Part shown: positions 10,651 to 23,440 of the stretch, one piece after another
Layout of the letters: each line of letters begins with the position of its first letter
Numbering within the stretch: position 1 is the first letter of the stretch
From: Hippopus hippopus
Lineage: Eukaryota > Mollusca > Bivalvia > Cardiida > Cardiidae
Assembly: GCA_946811185.2 (NCBI GenBank)
Contig: OX328096.1
Coordinates: 35,662,011 to 35,726,010, forward strand
DNA: 64,000 bases
Direction of reading: 5' to 3'
Position numbers and translations under genes: made by a program
The notes under the pieces: generated by a model
Seen by the model: the letters and a program-made list of their open reading frames with translations, nothing else
Database searches by the model: none
What the model was told of the DNA's origin: nothing

Positions 10651-11072
10651 ACTTGCTACTCTCCTCCCAGGTGACAAAGTTGTAGCTGACGAGATTTAAA
10701 ATAATCCCGTAAGTGATATTATGGCAATCAACAAATAAAGGTGGAGTGCGTTGGTAATAATTTCAAAAAAAAAAATGGGTCAAACTGAGAAGAAATTGCT
10801 CGAAACGAGCACTTTCTCCATCTGCAAACTGCATCGACCATGTCATCCTGACATGAGTCGAAAATTTTTGCTACTTTTAGTTTTTCTGCAGTCTACCTAA
10901 ATAAGGCGGTTGTTAGAGAAAATGAATGTTATAGCTTATATCCACTAACTACATGTATATAGTCGCGATCTGATTCTAAATTACATGACAAGACATCTCA
11001 TTGGCCTTTACAAAATGCCTACGCCAATCAGATGGCTTGTCTTAAAAGTTTGACTTCGAAAGATATTTAGAA

Positions 11073-11232
11073 CAGGATCTGTACTCACCAACCATTCTTT
11101 AGAAGATTCTTAGCCTAATTATAGATTTAGTTTAGCCGATCAGAAGTTGTATTACTTTAAAATTTAAACAATTCTTGAGTAGAAGACTAAGAATATTCGT
11201 AATAATGGTTTGTAAATACGGACCTGGGTCGT
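11073..11232. mobile_element. Family D foldback element, partial
   Basis: Shares accattctttagaagattc and gaatattcgtaataatggtt ends and the gatcagaagttgtattac arm with the copy at 2640. The left central arm is reduced. Confidence 0.6.
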
Positions 11233-11753
11233 GCTCTGCATTAATCGAAATTCCTTATGCTAAGCAGGTACCATACAAAATAGGCTACCACTTGTCAATT
11301 TCCTGCGGTAAATGGCATAAAGAAAACTTCAAAAAGAAAAAGAAACAAGTGTCTAGTTTTCTCTGTCTTTTTTCACTCCGTATTCTGCTTCAAGATTTAA
11401 GAAGAAATAGGAGGAGAGTTACTTCAGGTGAAAAGATTATAGCAAGCCACAACAAACTCAATATCTTATTCAGAATACGGTAACCACAGCCTATTATTGA
11501 CAGATACACTTTATTTCACGTAATTATTTTCTGAAGGAAATATTTACTTTAACGGGACCTCTTGATCTTCAAATCGAAAATGTCTAATTTTGAATTTCAT
11601 TTCTGTAATAAAAAAAAATAGCTCATTACACATTCTACTTGCACAAACATTTTCAGAAAGCTGTAGTTAAAAGTCTGTCATGAAGTCCACCTGCTTTGAA
11701 CGTTCCCTGTCTTATGTTACATTATCTCCTGAAGCGCATTTGTTGCAGACTAC

Positions 11754-11973
11754 TTAACCCGTTACCACACGACAAAAGTTTAGATTCTTCTAAATTCAAA
11801 GCATTAGCAGATGACAAATTTAATGTGGCTGAAGCGGTGGAATGTGTCGTTGAGATTGTAGAAAACCAGAAAATGATAGTTATCAGCATTTCTCTTTTTT
11901 TCTCGATGTTTTCAAAGACCTTCTTCCTCATGGTCGCTATTCAAAGCTTTGAATTGCTTGGTAATCCGCTAAA
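11754..11973 (+). mobile_element. Family A element
   Basis: TTAA-CCCGTTACCACACGAC at the left, and a weak core (aaaatgatagttatcagcat). Confidence 0.75.
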
Positions 11974-13240
11974 TTTGAAATCATTGCAAAAAAAAACATG
12001 TCAGGTAAAACACGTCGTGATTACGCAATGACGACATAAAGAATAGTCAAATTTTAAAAACCTCTGTTTTCATCCAAAGCCGAAATGGAATAATGACATT
12101 GAGGCAAGCTTTGGCAATTGAAAACTTCAAATGAAATGAAGGCAAAAAATGTTAGGGAATTGATTTGATGTTTTATCAATTTAGTTCGCATTGTAAAGCA
12201 TATAGTACAATTGAAAACATCATAACAAGTGGAGATATTACTCAAATGATTAATGACACCATTTCTTTACACTGTTCTAAGTTTTCTCTCAATGTAGAAG
12301 TTCTTCCACAATTTTTCAAAGAGCTTTCAAAATGCCGTATAAACTTAAACCTGGCATACAGCGTGATAGTTCAGTCTCTGTCGCCATTTTATTCATTCCA
12401 TAACAATTTTTATAGTTTGAAAGAAAATACTGTAATCGAGAGTTCATTTAATAGCTAGTCAAGCTAGCTTGTCTCTATCCAAATAATAAATGAAGCTCTA
12501 TTCATTAATATCAACTTTTCCAGATAATGGTACCGATGTCGTCTGCTTCATGTAAAAGCATCGTCGGTCTCAGAGGGAAAGTCGTCTGCTCTAGGGATTA
12601 TTGGTAGGTAACGCACTAATTGACTGATAATGGAATCTTGACAACCTAAAATAAATCGCTCGTGGCACGATTATTTTTATCCAACATAGATTCGAGAGTT
12701 GTTCTATAGCCAGCACTAAGTGATCTACGTGTATTTAAAATCCAATTTATTTCAAAGTAAGTTAATCTATGAATATGATAAAAGTGAGGGTAAATATAAA
12801 GACAGAAATATCAGAGACAAAATTGCAGAAAGGGGGGGGGGGGTTTGAGATAGAAATTAACTCGATAAGAAGACAAAGAGGCAGAGAATGATGCGACGAA
12901 GGACGGATCGACGGACAGAGAGGCAAAGATCGGCAGACATGTACAAAGCCACACAGATCATGGTGATCCTATGTTTTGTCCAATGCAGAAATGGGTTTGT
13001 TGTTGTAAACGTTGTTCACAGACTTTGCAGAATGCTACAATGAAGCGCTTCAATTGAAGTTCTGCTTTGTATACAATGTACATGTGTATCTATCAACCAC
13101 ATTGTGTCCAAATGTTCAAGAATATGATACGATTTTCATTGACTTACCGTCGTCAACGATCGCCCAGAAGGCTCTATAAGTAAGTTATATTTCGGCGGAT
13201 AGTATAAGGTACAAAACGAAAACCATCCTAAATCTCGACT
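11974..13240. other. No gene or repeat recognised
   Basis: AT-rich. The 97-codon ORF at 12165-12458 has no recognisable domain. A G-run lies at about 12832-12843. Confidence 0.45.
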
Positions 13241-13259
13241 AATTCTTCAACATGCTCGG

Positions 13260-13436
13260 TGTATAGAACCGTCACACGGGAGCTAGGTTTTACGTCTCAT
13301 CCGAAATACTTTTTGTACACAATTCTAGATGGGCAGACGTGGGAATCGAACCCACACCCTCAAATGGCTCGAGATTTGTAGTTCACAAGTCTCATGCTTT
13401 ACCACTCACTAGAGCTATTCGAGCTGGTCATTCACG
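13260..13436 (-). repeat. tRNA-headed SINE-like sequence
   Basis: On the minus strand the segment reads gtgagtggtaaagc (A-box like) then ggtgtgggttcgattccc (B-box), with a long Ser/Leu-like variable arm between. The body downstream contains acgtaaaacctagctcccg. Confidence 0.5.
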
Positions 13437-13447
13437 AATATTTCTAG

Positions 13448-13666
13448 CCTTTACCACACGAACCCTAGCTTTTACGACCTTGAGAAGGGAGGTTTTTCAA
13501 AACATGGTGGGAAAAGGAGAAAATGCTGATTACCACCATTTTCTCCTTTTCCCACAATTTTTTTTTTCCTTTCAAATTTCATCATCTGATCTACACGTAG
13601 TTCGTCGTCTGCAACAGCTTTGAATTTTGGAAGAGTCTAAAATTTTGTCGTTTGGTAAAGAGTTAA
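13448..13666 (-). mobile_element. Family A element
   Basis: Starts CTTTACCACACGA and ends gtttggtaaagagttaa. Core hairpin near-perfect except at the centre (gctgattaccacc). Confidence 0.82.
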
Positions 13667-13887
13667 CTGTCAGTATGTGCTAGACTTTGACAGGAATGAG
13701 TACTTGAGACCAATCGAAACTAATCTGTCGACACTGTCCAATTTTAATAATTCACTTTATTAGATCGCTTCAACCGTAATCTAACTCGGGCTTTACCCAC
13801 CCTTTAATCTACTGCGGTGGAAAAATGTGACACAACGTGAAGTTTGGAAGTCGACTGCGAGGACGAATTACAATTTTATTTGCGTTA

Positions 13888-14092
13888 TGAACCCTTTACC
13901 AAAACAATTCTGTTTGTGATAATAGGGAGAAGAAGGCTGTTTGGAAACATTGAGGGAAAAGGGAGAAAATCCTGGTAATCACTACATCCTTTTTCCACAG
14001 TGTTCTCTATTCTTTCAATGACAAACTCATCATTTGAGATAAATGTACTTTGTCATCAGCAATTAATTTCAAAATGGAGAAGGCTAAAATTG
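13888..14092 (-). mobile_element. Family A element, decayed
   Basis: Left end CCCTTTACCAAAACAAT, a disrupted core and a truncated right end. Confidence 0.65.
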
Positions 14093-14439
14093 AATAGAGT
14101 CAAATATTAATATTTTCTTGACACTGGAGAGTCAGTTGTAAAGCTGTTTCCTTAGGGGCAAAGCCAGAAAGCAATAACAACACAAACGACCTGCAGCTGG
14201 TCACCATTTTTAAAATGGGTAACCGCAGCCGAACTCTTTGGCTGCTCCGCAACACGAGGAAAAAATCTTCTCCCTTTCGATAAACATAGAGACGAACAGG
14301 TTGCCATCAGTATTAAACTATTATAATGCAGTCTCACTGCAGACTCACTTCACCACCACCAAAACCTATACATCATTCTCCCTTCAGCACAAGGTCATGT
14401 GATGAGCCCCTGTGAGAGGTGCATGTTGTGTCCAGGAGG

Positions 14440-14826
14440 TCAATGAGGGCCATTCTTCAGTTATTTCCCTTGATTCCTCTCTAGTACTACATTGGTCCTG
14501 AAAAGGGGATTACTTTGTTTTTACCTTGATTTTCTTGCACTGCACGGCTGTGTTCTTGAGATAATATTTCAACTAAATCCAGTGAGATTGTTTTACAAAT
14601 CAATATATACGTAGTTCCTAATGATTAAGAACAGAATTTGATTTGAATTACATGGAGTCCTTACACATATATCATAAATCATATTATATTTATCGCAACA
14701 TCCCCAAGGAAACCAAGGATGAAAACAGAGGAATCCAGGTGAAAGGACCAGTCTGTTATTTGGTTACCCTTAGTCTTTATCTGTTAAGGGAGACAATTTA
14801 ACTTGCAAGAATGGCCCTCATTGCAG
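14440..14826. mobile_element. Candidate MITE with 15-bp inverted ends
   Basis: Left caatgagggccattctt and right aagaatggccctcattg are exact complements about 385 bp apart. No coding region between them. Confidence 0.5.
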
Positions 14827-14981
14827 GTTAGTGTCAGTCTCTACCCAAATTTTACCCATTAGCACCTATGCGTATCCATGCATTGCGTTAGCCAATCAAA
14901 TTTTGTATCAGATTTGTCCCACGTGATGCAGTTTATGCCATAACATTGGTCTTCTGTTTTTATTCAATGGCATATAAATAG

Positions 14982-15459
14982 AGGATATTTTTTTTTTTTC
15001 GAGTGAATATCATCGATAATATTTTCACAAGTGGCGCAGCCAAGAGTGAAGATATTACCGATGATGTTCACGAGATGAAATAAATTTCGATCTCTCACCG
15101 AAAAAAAAACAAATATTCTATTTATTTCATGCTTTTAACCCTTTTTTGGGAGGAACTTACATCAAAATCCAGAACAGTTCTTTTTGGTTATTCCTGGTGG
15201 CGTACCCCCTCCGCATAGCAACGCATTACAATATTACGTCAAGCTCGAGAAATGTAGGGTAAATTACGTCATATTTCCATCTGATTGAGAGGCACGCGCA
15301 TTTTACCTAGGTAACTAGTGCGCGGGAACAACTTTTTCCGCCTTCAATTGAAGAGTTAGAATATAAAGATCGGTATTTTTCACTGGTCGTAACCATGAAA
15401 TATCGAAAAAAAAAATTCACTGATATTTCTCGATAACCTACCGGAAAGCATGAAATAGC
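14982..15459. mobile_element. Family E element, copy 2 (opposite orientation)
   Basis: Inverted relative to 5681-6190. Shared blocks include tagcaacgcattacaatatt, ggaacaactttttccgcc and acctaccggaaagcatgaaa. The hairpin with atattaccgatgatgttcac is retained but more diverged. Confidence 0.72.
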
Positions 15460-16960
15460 ATCGTGTATTACCCCAGCGTCTTGATATTGCTACGTAGACG
15501 CTAGGTAACAGCGCATGAATTATGTAACTGATACATAGACAGGGTTTGAAAAAAAAATGACACTGCCGATATTACTCGATCATCAATTTATGGTACCTTG
15601 ATATTTCGGTTGCAGATTTGAAATAGACACTTAATTCATTTCGCAAACAAACAAGTGAGAGTAAACAGGTCGTATTTACAGATCCCCGACCGATAGGCGT
15701 ATTTTTTCCCCACCTCTGGCTGCATACCAATTTTGAAAACATTGTGGCAATATGAGAATTTTTGTTTGTCATAATGTTTTATCATAGACAAAGTGTTAAA
15801 ACTAACGTAATTTTCAATCCTCCATATCGTACACGGCTGTTTTTAATGACGTCTGCTGCATATTTGTTTCAAAGGGTATTGAGGTAAGGATAAACAGGTC
15901 GAATTAAATGGAATTAGCCCCCAGTAATCACTCCTTTCTTTATTGGAGTGGACGGCCGTCAAAGGTAGTGAATAAAAATTGATATCGACGAAAGAATGTT
16001 ATTTTATTTATTCACTAGGAAAGCTAGAACGCGTTGACAGGTAAATCGTTTTAGTTACATAGAAATAAAGAAATGTTCATGCTCTTTACGCCTTTTGATG
16101 TTTATGATTTTAGATTTTTTTATTGACTAAATTTAGAGGATTCTGTTGTTATTACGTATTTTCTAGCTTGGTTGAATGTTTCTTTTCACTGTTTTCATGA
16201 GAATTTCAATTATAGCGACAGATTACTTATCCAGTGTTTTCATCGGAGCTAGGCAAGGGCTCTAAGTATCCTTGCCGAAGGACGCTCCATGATATCAGCA
16301 TTGCCAGCTTGGATCAAACCAGGATCACTAGATCATGAAGCCAACTCACTTAACTGCTGAATCACAGAGGATTCCTATGTACTTGCTTGATGACCAGACA
16401 AAAAAAAAACCAAGGTCTCATTTGAATTTTAATGGGAATCATTTTAGTTGAAAAAAAAAGGAGAAATGTTAAAGCTCTGTATGATTATACAGTAATCTGT
16501 CAGGCTATTTTTTTTTTCTTGATAGATCTTTATGGAGTTTTTCGGTCATCAATTGCATTTTATTTGGAAGTAGTTGCATAGTTAAAAAAAACAATATTTA
16601 ATTTTGTTATGACAATGTGAAAAGCATGGATAAGAAAATATGCTAGCTAGTTACAGATGAAAAATTTGGCATTAGTGAAAATATTATTTTGTTATATGAT
16701 TCCGATTAGTTTAGTGGCGCTGTTATGAGATAATAACGTCTTAATCTGATAAATGCTGCTTTGTAAATTGAATAAAATGTACTTGACCGACCATTTTTTT
16801 TTTTCTTTTGAGAGGGGTGGGTGCTGTAAAGCTGGTAAGGGAGGCGCCGGGGGATGGGGGAGGGGGGGTGTTAAACAGTGAATACCATTCGCTGTGAATG
16901 CTTATTTGAGAAAGAGTGACACGGAGTAGGTCAGTGTCGTGTAAAGATCAGACTGCAAGT
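15460..16960. other. No gene or repeat recognised
   Basis: AT-rich, with a G-rich stretch at about 16845-16869. No supported ORF. Confidence 0.45.
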
Positions 16961-16969
16961 CACAAAAAA

Positions 16970-17182
16970 ACTTCACCAAACAATCCCGGATTTTCACGAC
17001 CCTGTGAAAGAGGCCTTTTACAGTGTGAAAAGAGGAGAAAATGCTGGTAACCAGCATTTTCTTCTTTTCCCACAATGTTTTCTACCCTATTAAAGGCAGA
17101 AATCATCATTTGAGCTAGATTCAATTTGTTGTCTGCAAATACCTTTGTTTTGGACCAGCCTAATATGTTGTCATTTGGTAAA
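16970..17182 (-). mobile_element. Family A element, first of a cluster of three
   Basis: Left block accaaacaatcccgg, an intact hairpin core and a right block gttgtcatttggtaaa. Confidence 0.82.
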
Positions 17183-17233
17183 AAGACCAGACTGCAAGGC
17201 ACAAAAAAAAAACCCTTATGAGTTGTCATTATT

Positions 17234-17435
17234 TTAACCAATTACCAAACAATCCTGAGTTTTAAGGACCCTGAAAAAGCTTTGAAAACATGGTGCTGGG
17301 GCATTTTTTTCATCTTTCCTCAAAGTTTTCTACCCTTCCAAACACAAATTTAAATCTCTTAGTTACATTTATTATGTTGTCTGCAAATGTTTTCATTTTG
17401 GGCAAGTCTGAAATTTTGTCGTTTGATAAAGAGTG
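17234..17435 (-). mobile_element. Family A element, second of the cluster
   Basis: TTAA at the left, a core reduced to gtgctggggcatttt, and a right end gtcgtttgataaagag. Confidence 0.75.
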
Positions 17436-17452
17436 AAAGAGTTGAGACTAGA

Positions 17453-17681
17453 TTAACCCTTTACCACACGACAAAATTTTAGACCTGTCCAAATTCAAAG
17501 CATTTGTAGATGACAGTTTTAACGTGGCTCATATGAAATGATTTTTCTTTGATAGGGTAGAAAACGTTGTGGGAAAAGGAGAAAATGCTGGTAACCAGCA
17601 TTTTCTCCTTTTCCCACAATGTTTTCAAAAGCCTTCTCTTTCAGGGGCGTCAAAAGTCGTCATTGTGTTGTAAAGGATTAA
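17453..17681 (+). mobile_element. Family A element, full length with intact hairpin
   Basis: TTAA at both ends, CCCTTTACCACACGAC at the left. The core, from gtgggaaaaggag through ctggtaaccag to ctccttttcccac, is a perfect palindrome. Confidence 0.9.
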
Positions 17682-17771
17682 ATTGTGACACGCTGAATAT
17701 CGATTAGGAACACAATCATTGGTATAACCAGAAGAATGCTATGTACATAGATTTTTTTAGTTGCATCGACG

Positions 17772-17838
17772 GACACCATAGATCGCATATCAGACTGAAC
17801 AGAACGTGCAGACTGATCTTACATCAACATCTATCCAA
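17772..17838. repeat. Family B hairpin core
   Basis: accatagatcgcatatcaga then tgaacagaacgtgcagactg: a diverged copy of the gatcagactgcac hairpin. Confidence 0.55.
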
Positions 17839-18420
17839 TATTCTTGGGTATATTTTGACTAAACTAGCCCTCACAGTACAATAATGGGTTATTTTTCAGT
17901 TATTGAGGATGTGCATTCTATCTGTTTGACACGCAAAGGTTTAACACATATCCCTTTAAAACGAATCCAATGCTGTTTTTGTATGAATTGTAAACCTTGA
18001 TCAGTCTGCACATACGTGAATTCTGATCCTAGTTTACACTTTATGCTTTCATAGGAATGCTTTTAGCCATAGAGTCTCACGTAAATGTCAGCAAACTTGA
18101 CGAAAACAGTTTCTGTGACAGTTAAATTTAAAAAATTCAGCAGGATATACAAGTGTTATTAATACAGCCATGATCATATTCACTGTCAATCTATAGACAA
18201 TTCGCCTGTATACAAATGATTTGAGTCTGATCTTGGTCTCTCTTATTATTTATTTATTTCCCATTTATTCAGTTGATCCTAAACAATGTTTGTTTAACTC
18301 AAATATCTGAATTCAGCATGCTGAAGGTTTAGAATTTCGACTGGTCCTCATTCATTTTTATTCTCACTTTAGACAAGTAGCAATCGATTCAAACATATAT
18401 TGTAATAAAGGGTTTTAATC

Positions 18421-18454
18421 TCTGTCTGTCTGTCTGTCTGTCTGTCTCTGTCTC

Positions 18455-18494
<40 letters not shown>

Positions 18495-18500
18495 TCTCTA
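18421..18500 (+). repeat. (CTGT)n(CT)n microsatellite
   Basis: Tandem CTGT units grading into CT units. Confidence 0.95.
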
Positions 18501-18849
18501 ATAATGGATATTGACTAAAACTAACATAAGGCGTAAACATGTTTCTACATAACATATAATATTTTATTTACCATAAAACAGCACTTTCATGTTTATAGCT
18601 TACAATATAGAAAACAAATTGATGTCCACATGCGCAGAAAACAAAGACCCAAATAGATTGTTATTATCTCAGAAGTATGAAATAAAAACCATGTACATGT
18701 ACGATTTAAGAAATTATCAATATATTTCATCAATACCAAAAGTCAGATCAGACTACATGTCAAGAGCAGTCTGACTTTATTCCATAACATCTGATGGATC
18801 AGAAATAATATTACAGTCCATAAAGAGGCCAATATGCTCGTAAATTATA

Positions 18850-19112
18850 TATGAGCCATGTTCTGGCAAAAGAGGGCTTAATGCATCTCCGTGATGCATT
18901 ATACCAAGCAAGAAATCACCTAATTACGGATCCATAAAATCCATTTCGTCGAACAGCTGACTGAATCGTGAGGTAAAATGGTCTTTTGACAGCAGAAAAT
19001 TTGAAGACAGCGAAAAGTTTCGGCCCATGTCAGCCTGCGCGGACTGCGCAGGCTGACATGAGTCGGTACTTTTCGCAAATGCATTAAGCCCCCTTGTCAC
19101 AGAGCATGGCCA
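18850..19112. mobile_element. Family C element, complete
   Basis: Inverted ends gccatgttctggcaaaagag with ggcttaatgcatct, and the complement gcattaagcccccttgtcac with agagcatggc. The internal hairpin gtcagcctgcgcgg / actgcgcaggctgac is intact. Confidence 0.78.
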
Positions 19113-19399
19113 ACTTTTCTTTTTCTATATCCCAAGTTTGTAATACAGACACAGAATGAAATCTGCTATAATCAGTACGAAGTCCTTATAATGAGTGTAA
19201 TTAACATTCTCACATACTTCTCTATATGACTGAGTCGGGGCTTTTTTTTTTTTGTTGAAAGGCTCTTTTGTTACATAAATTTCCCCGTTTTTTTTTTATA
19301 TGTAACATTTAGCATTGTCAAAATACGTTTTTATATTATAAAGCAGTATATGAAAATATGATAATTTATAGTTACCAACGCTGAGACAGTTACCCAACC

Positions 19400-19623
19400 T
19401 TAACCATTAACCTGCTAAATAAGGGTAATGCAGCTTTCAAGCTTATACTAGTGGTAAAAAAAGAAACTAATTTTTGCCATTTCAAAGATATTTTTGGGAG
19501 GATAAATATCTCTTTATAGGACAGTGCAGATCGAAGATCAGACTGCACGTTATATTCTGGCTGATCTTGATCTGCACTATCCGCAAAAGGTCTTTGAGTC
19601 GCACTTAGAAGCCTAAGGGTTAA
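19400..19623. mobile_element. Family B element, full length
   Basis: TTAA at both ends (ttaaccattaacctgc ... gcctaagggttaa), with the hairpin at about 19521-19582. This copy shows that the recurring hairpin belongs to a roughly 220-bp TTAA-flanked unit. Confidence 0.75.
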
Positions 19624-19678
19624 TAAAAATGAAGTTACTTCGGAGTTATTGATAAACGTTCTATATTGACAGAATATA

Positions 19679-19896
19679 TTAAGTCTTTACCACACTGTCT
19701 CGAGTTTTAACTACCTTTAGTGAGAAACCTGTGGGACAAGGAGAAAATGCTGATTACCAGCATTTTCTCCTTTTGCCACCATGTTTTCTATCATTTCAAA
19801 AACAACTTAGACCATTTGAGTCACATTTAATTTGTCGTCTGCTAATGCTTTGAATTAAAAAAAATGTCCAAATTTTTGACGTTTGGTAAGAGTTAA
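19679..19896 (-). mobile_element. Family A element
   Basis: TTAA at both ends. Hairpin core intact around gctgattaccagc. Confidence 0.85.
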
Positions 19897-20020
19897 TGTA
19901 TTGTATATGAACTCATTCTTGGCCTCTTGAAGCAAATTTACTGCAGACTACTTTGAAAAAATCTGTGCGGAATATTGATAAATAATACGAATCAAGACTT
20001 TTATACATGAATATATTGTT

Positions 20021-20100
20021 TGTATGGTGTTTAACGTCGTTTTCAGCATCATTTCAGTTATATCGCGGCGGCCAGTACAACTGTCCTATCCATTCTTTTC
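20021..20100 (-). repeat. Fragment of a bivalve-type SINE tail
   Basis: gtatggtgtttaacgtcgtt and atatcgcggcggccag match the 3' body of the complete SINE at 61357-61674. Confidence 0.65.
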
Positions 20101-20601
20101 TTTTTTTTTTGACCATTTGGTCTTTTTTACTGTTACATTACTCTTCCCTTGAAAACAATTTTTAGACTAGCGAAGCTAGTCTATAGGCATCCAGATTGAC
20201 TCAGACTGGTTGTAAACAAAAAACCCCACAGTTGCCAAATACTGCCTCACGGTAAAATAATTCTTTGTGTTATCAATCTTAATTCTATTATATATGACAA
20301 CTTTGACAAAAACAACAGAATTTCTACCATCCTGATTTGAACATGTCTACTTACAAAGTAACAGACTGAGCAATATGTCATTGATAAGGTACAAGATGTT
20401 TGCTTATATGTAAATTAAGTGACCTATGCAAATCAGGCTCATACACGTATTCCTACAACACAGTAACATTATCAATGAATCTAAAAATAGATACACCTAG
20501 GTAACTTGTTGCAAATCCCTCACTGGACAGGGAACCCTTGCTATTCTTTCCGTCATTCATTATTTAGATCATAGTGTACCGTGAAACTGATATGTTAAAC
20601 T

Positions 20602-22949
20602 TAGGGTTGACTATTGAGGCCAAAATCTACTATTGCGATAGTATTGACATTGGAAAAAATACTATTGCAATAGTATTGATATTGCCTGTCACTATTGCAA
20701 TACTATTGCAATACTATTGGATGAATTGCAAGAGATGAATTTCATCAAATTACATCTTGAAACCATGTTTTAGACTAATACTTTCTCCGAGTAGTTTAAA
20801 TTCTACTTGAGTATAGTTTTGAATAGCAAATAAAGGGGAAAATAGACTTAAATGCAAGATGCTCAATAAATTTCAATGACAATTTTTTTTCTAAATGCAG
20901 ATGGCTCACAAACAATTTAACATACCTAATTACTCTGAACTTTTGAAGAAGTCAACTTTTAAGTCTGATTGATATACAACAGCATGCAAAGCACAAAATG
21001 CTGACAAATGCTGGTGGTTCATAAACACACCAAATAAAAAGTAATTATAAAGCAACTTTAAACTTTTAAAGAAATCACCTTTTAAATGTGAGCCCTTAAG
21101 ATTTTTTTGAGTTGATAGAATTTAGCTAATTTTACCCATAATTGGCCAATATATTCAGACAGAAAAAATAATTTTTTTTGTTTAGTCTCCAAATCTTTAG
21201 GAAATTATCATTCTGAAAAAAAAGGGGGTGGCCGAAATAATAGGTTTTACCTTGTTGTATGTGTATCCAAAAAGTGTGTTATTTTAAGATATTTGTATAA
21301 ATTTACTGATTATAGTCATTAAAAAGCTGAAAAGACGATCTGAAGCGACTCTGATCGGACAATGTCAAAGAGACATTTTGTTTTGTCATGGGTTTCCGTG
21401 TTTTTTACTCCGATCGGTTTTTCATGTCTGTTAATTTCTGGCTAGGTATTTCCACATGATTTGACAAAAAGATTGTCAATGAGGGTAACAAGTAACTTCA
21501 AACCCTGTCATTTTTCACAAGAAAAGCGTATAATGGCCTTTTTTGTCCATGCATTTTCTTACGCGAAGTCTCGGGTGTAACCAGAATTTGTTACGTGAAT
21601 TTCAATTCTATAACGTGATTTACGCAATAATTTGCGCGAGTGGGAACACTGTTAAACAATATCTTACCTTTTTTAGTCCGAGAAAGGAGTAGCTTTCTAA
21701 TACGAGTTAAGTCGTAGTACAGAAGTGGATGGAATAGATCCAAGATCAGACAGCGTGTTCTGTTTAGTCTGATGTCTATCTACACCATCCGCCAACTTTG
21801 AAAATCGCCATCTTGCCATCAGCAGAGTAAATCAGATCGACCATGATGTAGATCTATATTAAAAGCCATCTGTCTACAAGATGCCTGTCGGCCTGTCGTG
21901 GGTACACAAATGTTTGCAGTAAAATTTGGATAAGGGGTATGACGTAACACGCAAATCATTCGAAGTGACTGAGTTGTAATGCACCTGTTTAATTTACACA
22001 CTTAAACTGGTCTGCTCGAAGAAACTTATATCTGGCTGCACGTCGACCTCTAATCAATTCAAAGTGACCATGCAATAAGCCTATTTCATGCACGATTTAC
22101 ATGTACACCAGCTGATAAAGCCTTTTTGCATTTAGTAATATAGCTGTTTCAAGAACACGCCAGTCGTGTCACGTTTTGTGTACTCAGCATAAAAAAGTGC
22201 GGCTGTTTTCTAAAAATTAATATAACTCCTTGCAGCCGAAATAAAAGGAATGCATTCGAAATGGATTACTGATAAATAAAGAAAAGAAAGAACGAGGTTT
22301 CGTATTCATTTTTCATAGTAGATTTATTTATTGCTTATGGAGGGACACGCATGGTTATGGTTTTGGCGGCCTGTGTAGATTAAGATTAGACTGTAGGCAG
22401 ACTGTTTGGTCTGATCTTTGATCTAAATCCACACTTTTCGCTTTGGTGAGAAGTTTTTAACAAAAAAACCCTTAGTGTTGCAATTATTTTGGTCTAATTT
22501 CAAGACTTAAAATTACCGCTGAGTTAATCAGCTCTCGAAGGATTCGTTTTCGTAACGATGAACATTGCTATGCAGAAATGAATATTATGCAGCCGATCAT
22601 TATTGAAAACATATTCCAAAAAATTACCCGTCAAATATTTTGGGAAATTAACTTTACGGAATGTCCGAATATTTAGGAAAACTTGCTTTTGGAAGTGTTC
22701 AGAGAAAGAATTAAAAAATAAATTATTTTTGTAAATAATTAAACGTGTCCGAACTTTTAGGGCGTCCGAATACATTAGCGAATTGCAGTATTTTCTCTCT
22801 ATTTCTTGTCAGTGAAACTATCGAAACTATCGATATTTGAGGTAACTATCGGCGATAGTTATCGATTTTCAACATAACAATCGATGCAGTAGCATCGACA
22901 CGCTCACCATCGCGATCCATCGATAGTCCGATGTATCGTTACACCCCTA
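20602..22949. mobile_element. hAT-type DNA transposon, non-autonomous
   Basis: Bounded by exact 8-bp direct repeats GTTAAACT (20594-20601 and 22950-22957). The left terminus is TAGGGTTGACTATTG and the right terminus, read inwards, TAGGGGTGTAACGATACATC. Both ends carry runs of short inverted motifs (ctattgcgatagtattg; actatcggcgatagttatcg). hAT elements make 8-bp duplications and often begin TAGGG/CAGGG. No transposase ORF remains. It contains family B hairpins at about 21728-21792 and 22365-22440. Confidence 0.7.
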
Positions 22950-22977
22950 GTTAAACTGTTATTGTACGTCTTGTAAA

Positions 22978-23194
22978 TTAACACCTTACCACGTGATCCC
23001 AAGTCTTAACGAGATTGAGGAAGATGCCCTTTGAAAACATTGCGGGAATAGGAGAAAATGCTGGTAACCAGCATTTTCTTTGCTTTCTGCCCCTTTAAAA
23101 TCAGGTTTGCATCAATTGAGCCACATTTAACTTTATGGTCTGGAACAGCTTTGAGTTTGGACGAGTGAAAATTTTTCGTTTTGTAAAGAGTTAA
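22978..23194 (-). mobile_element. Family A element
   Basis: TTAA at both ends, starting 20 bp beyond the hAT target duplication. The core hairpin is half decayed on the right. Confidence 0.78.
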
Positions 23195-23251
23195 ATAATT
23201 TACTACACTAATTACATCTTGTGCTATTGATTAACTATAACCCAGTTTAAG

Positions 23252-23440
23252 TTTAACCCTTAATCTGCTGGGGGGGGGGGGAAATAAATGAAACTTTCAA
23301 GCTGATGGTAAAAACCTGAATATTGCTTTTTCAAAATTATATTTTGGAGAAAAAATATTCCCTTATCGGACAGTGTAGATATAAGATCAGACTGCAGTCT
23401 ATGCAGTCTGATCTTGATCTACACTGTCCGTTCGTCCATC
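23252..23440. mobile_element. Family B element
   Basis: Starts ttaacccttaatctgctg, has a G-run, and carries a strong hairpin at 23366-23431 (ggacagtgtagatataaga ... tgatctacactgtcc). Confidence 0.7.

Noticed and set aside
12165..12458. 97-codon ORF
   Set aside because: No domain, no codon bias that I can see, no splice context.
13130..13175. Possible minus-strand mini-exon ending in gtaagt
   Set aside because: Only about 27 nt between candidate splice sites and no neighbouring exon to join in phase.
22524..22775. 83-codon ORF inside the hAT element as a transposase remnant
   Set aside because: No recognisable hAT dimerisation or BED-finger residues.
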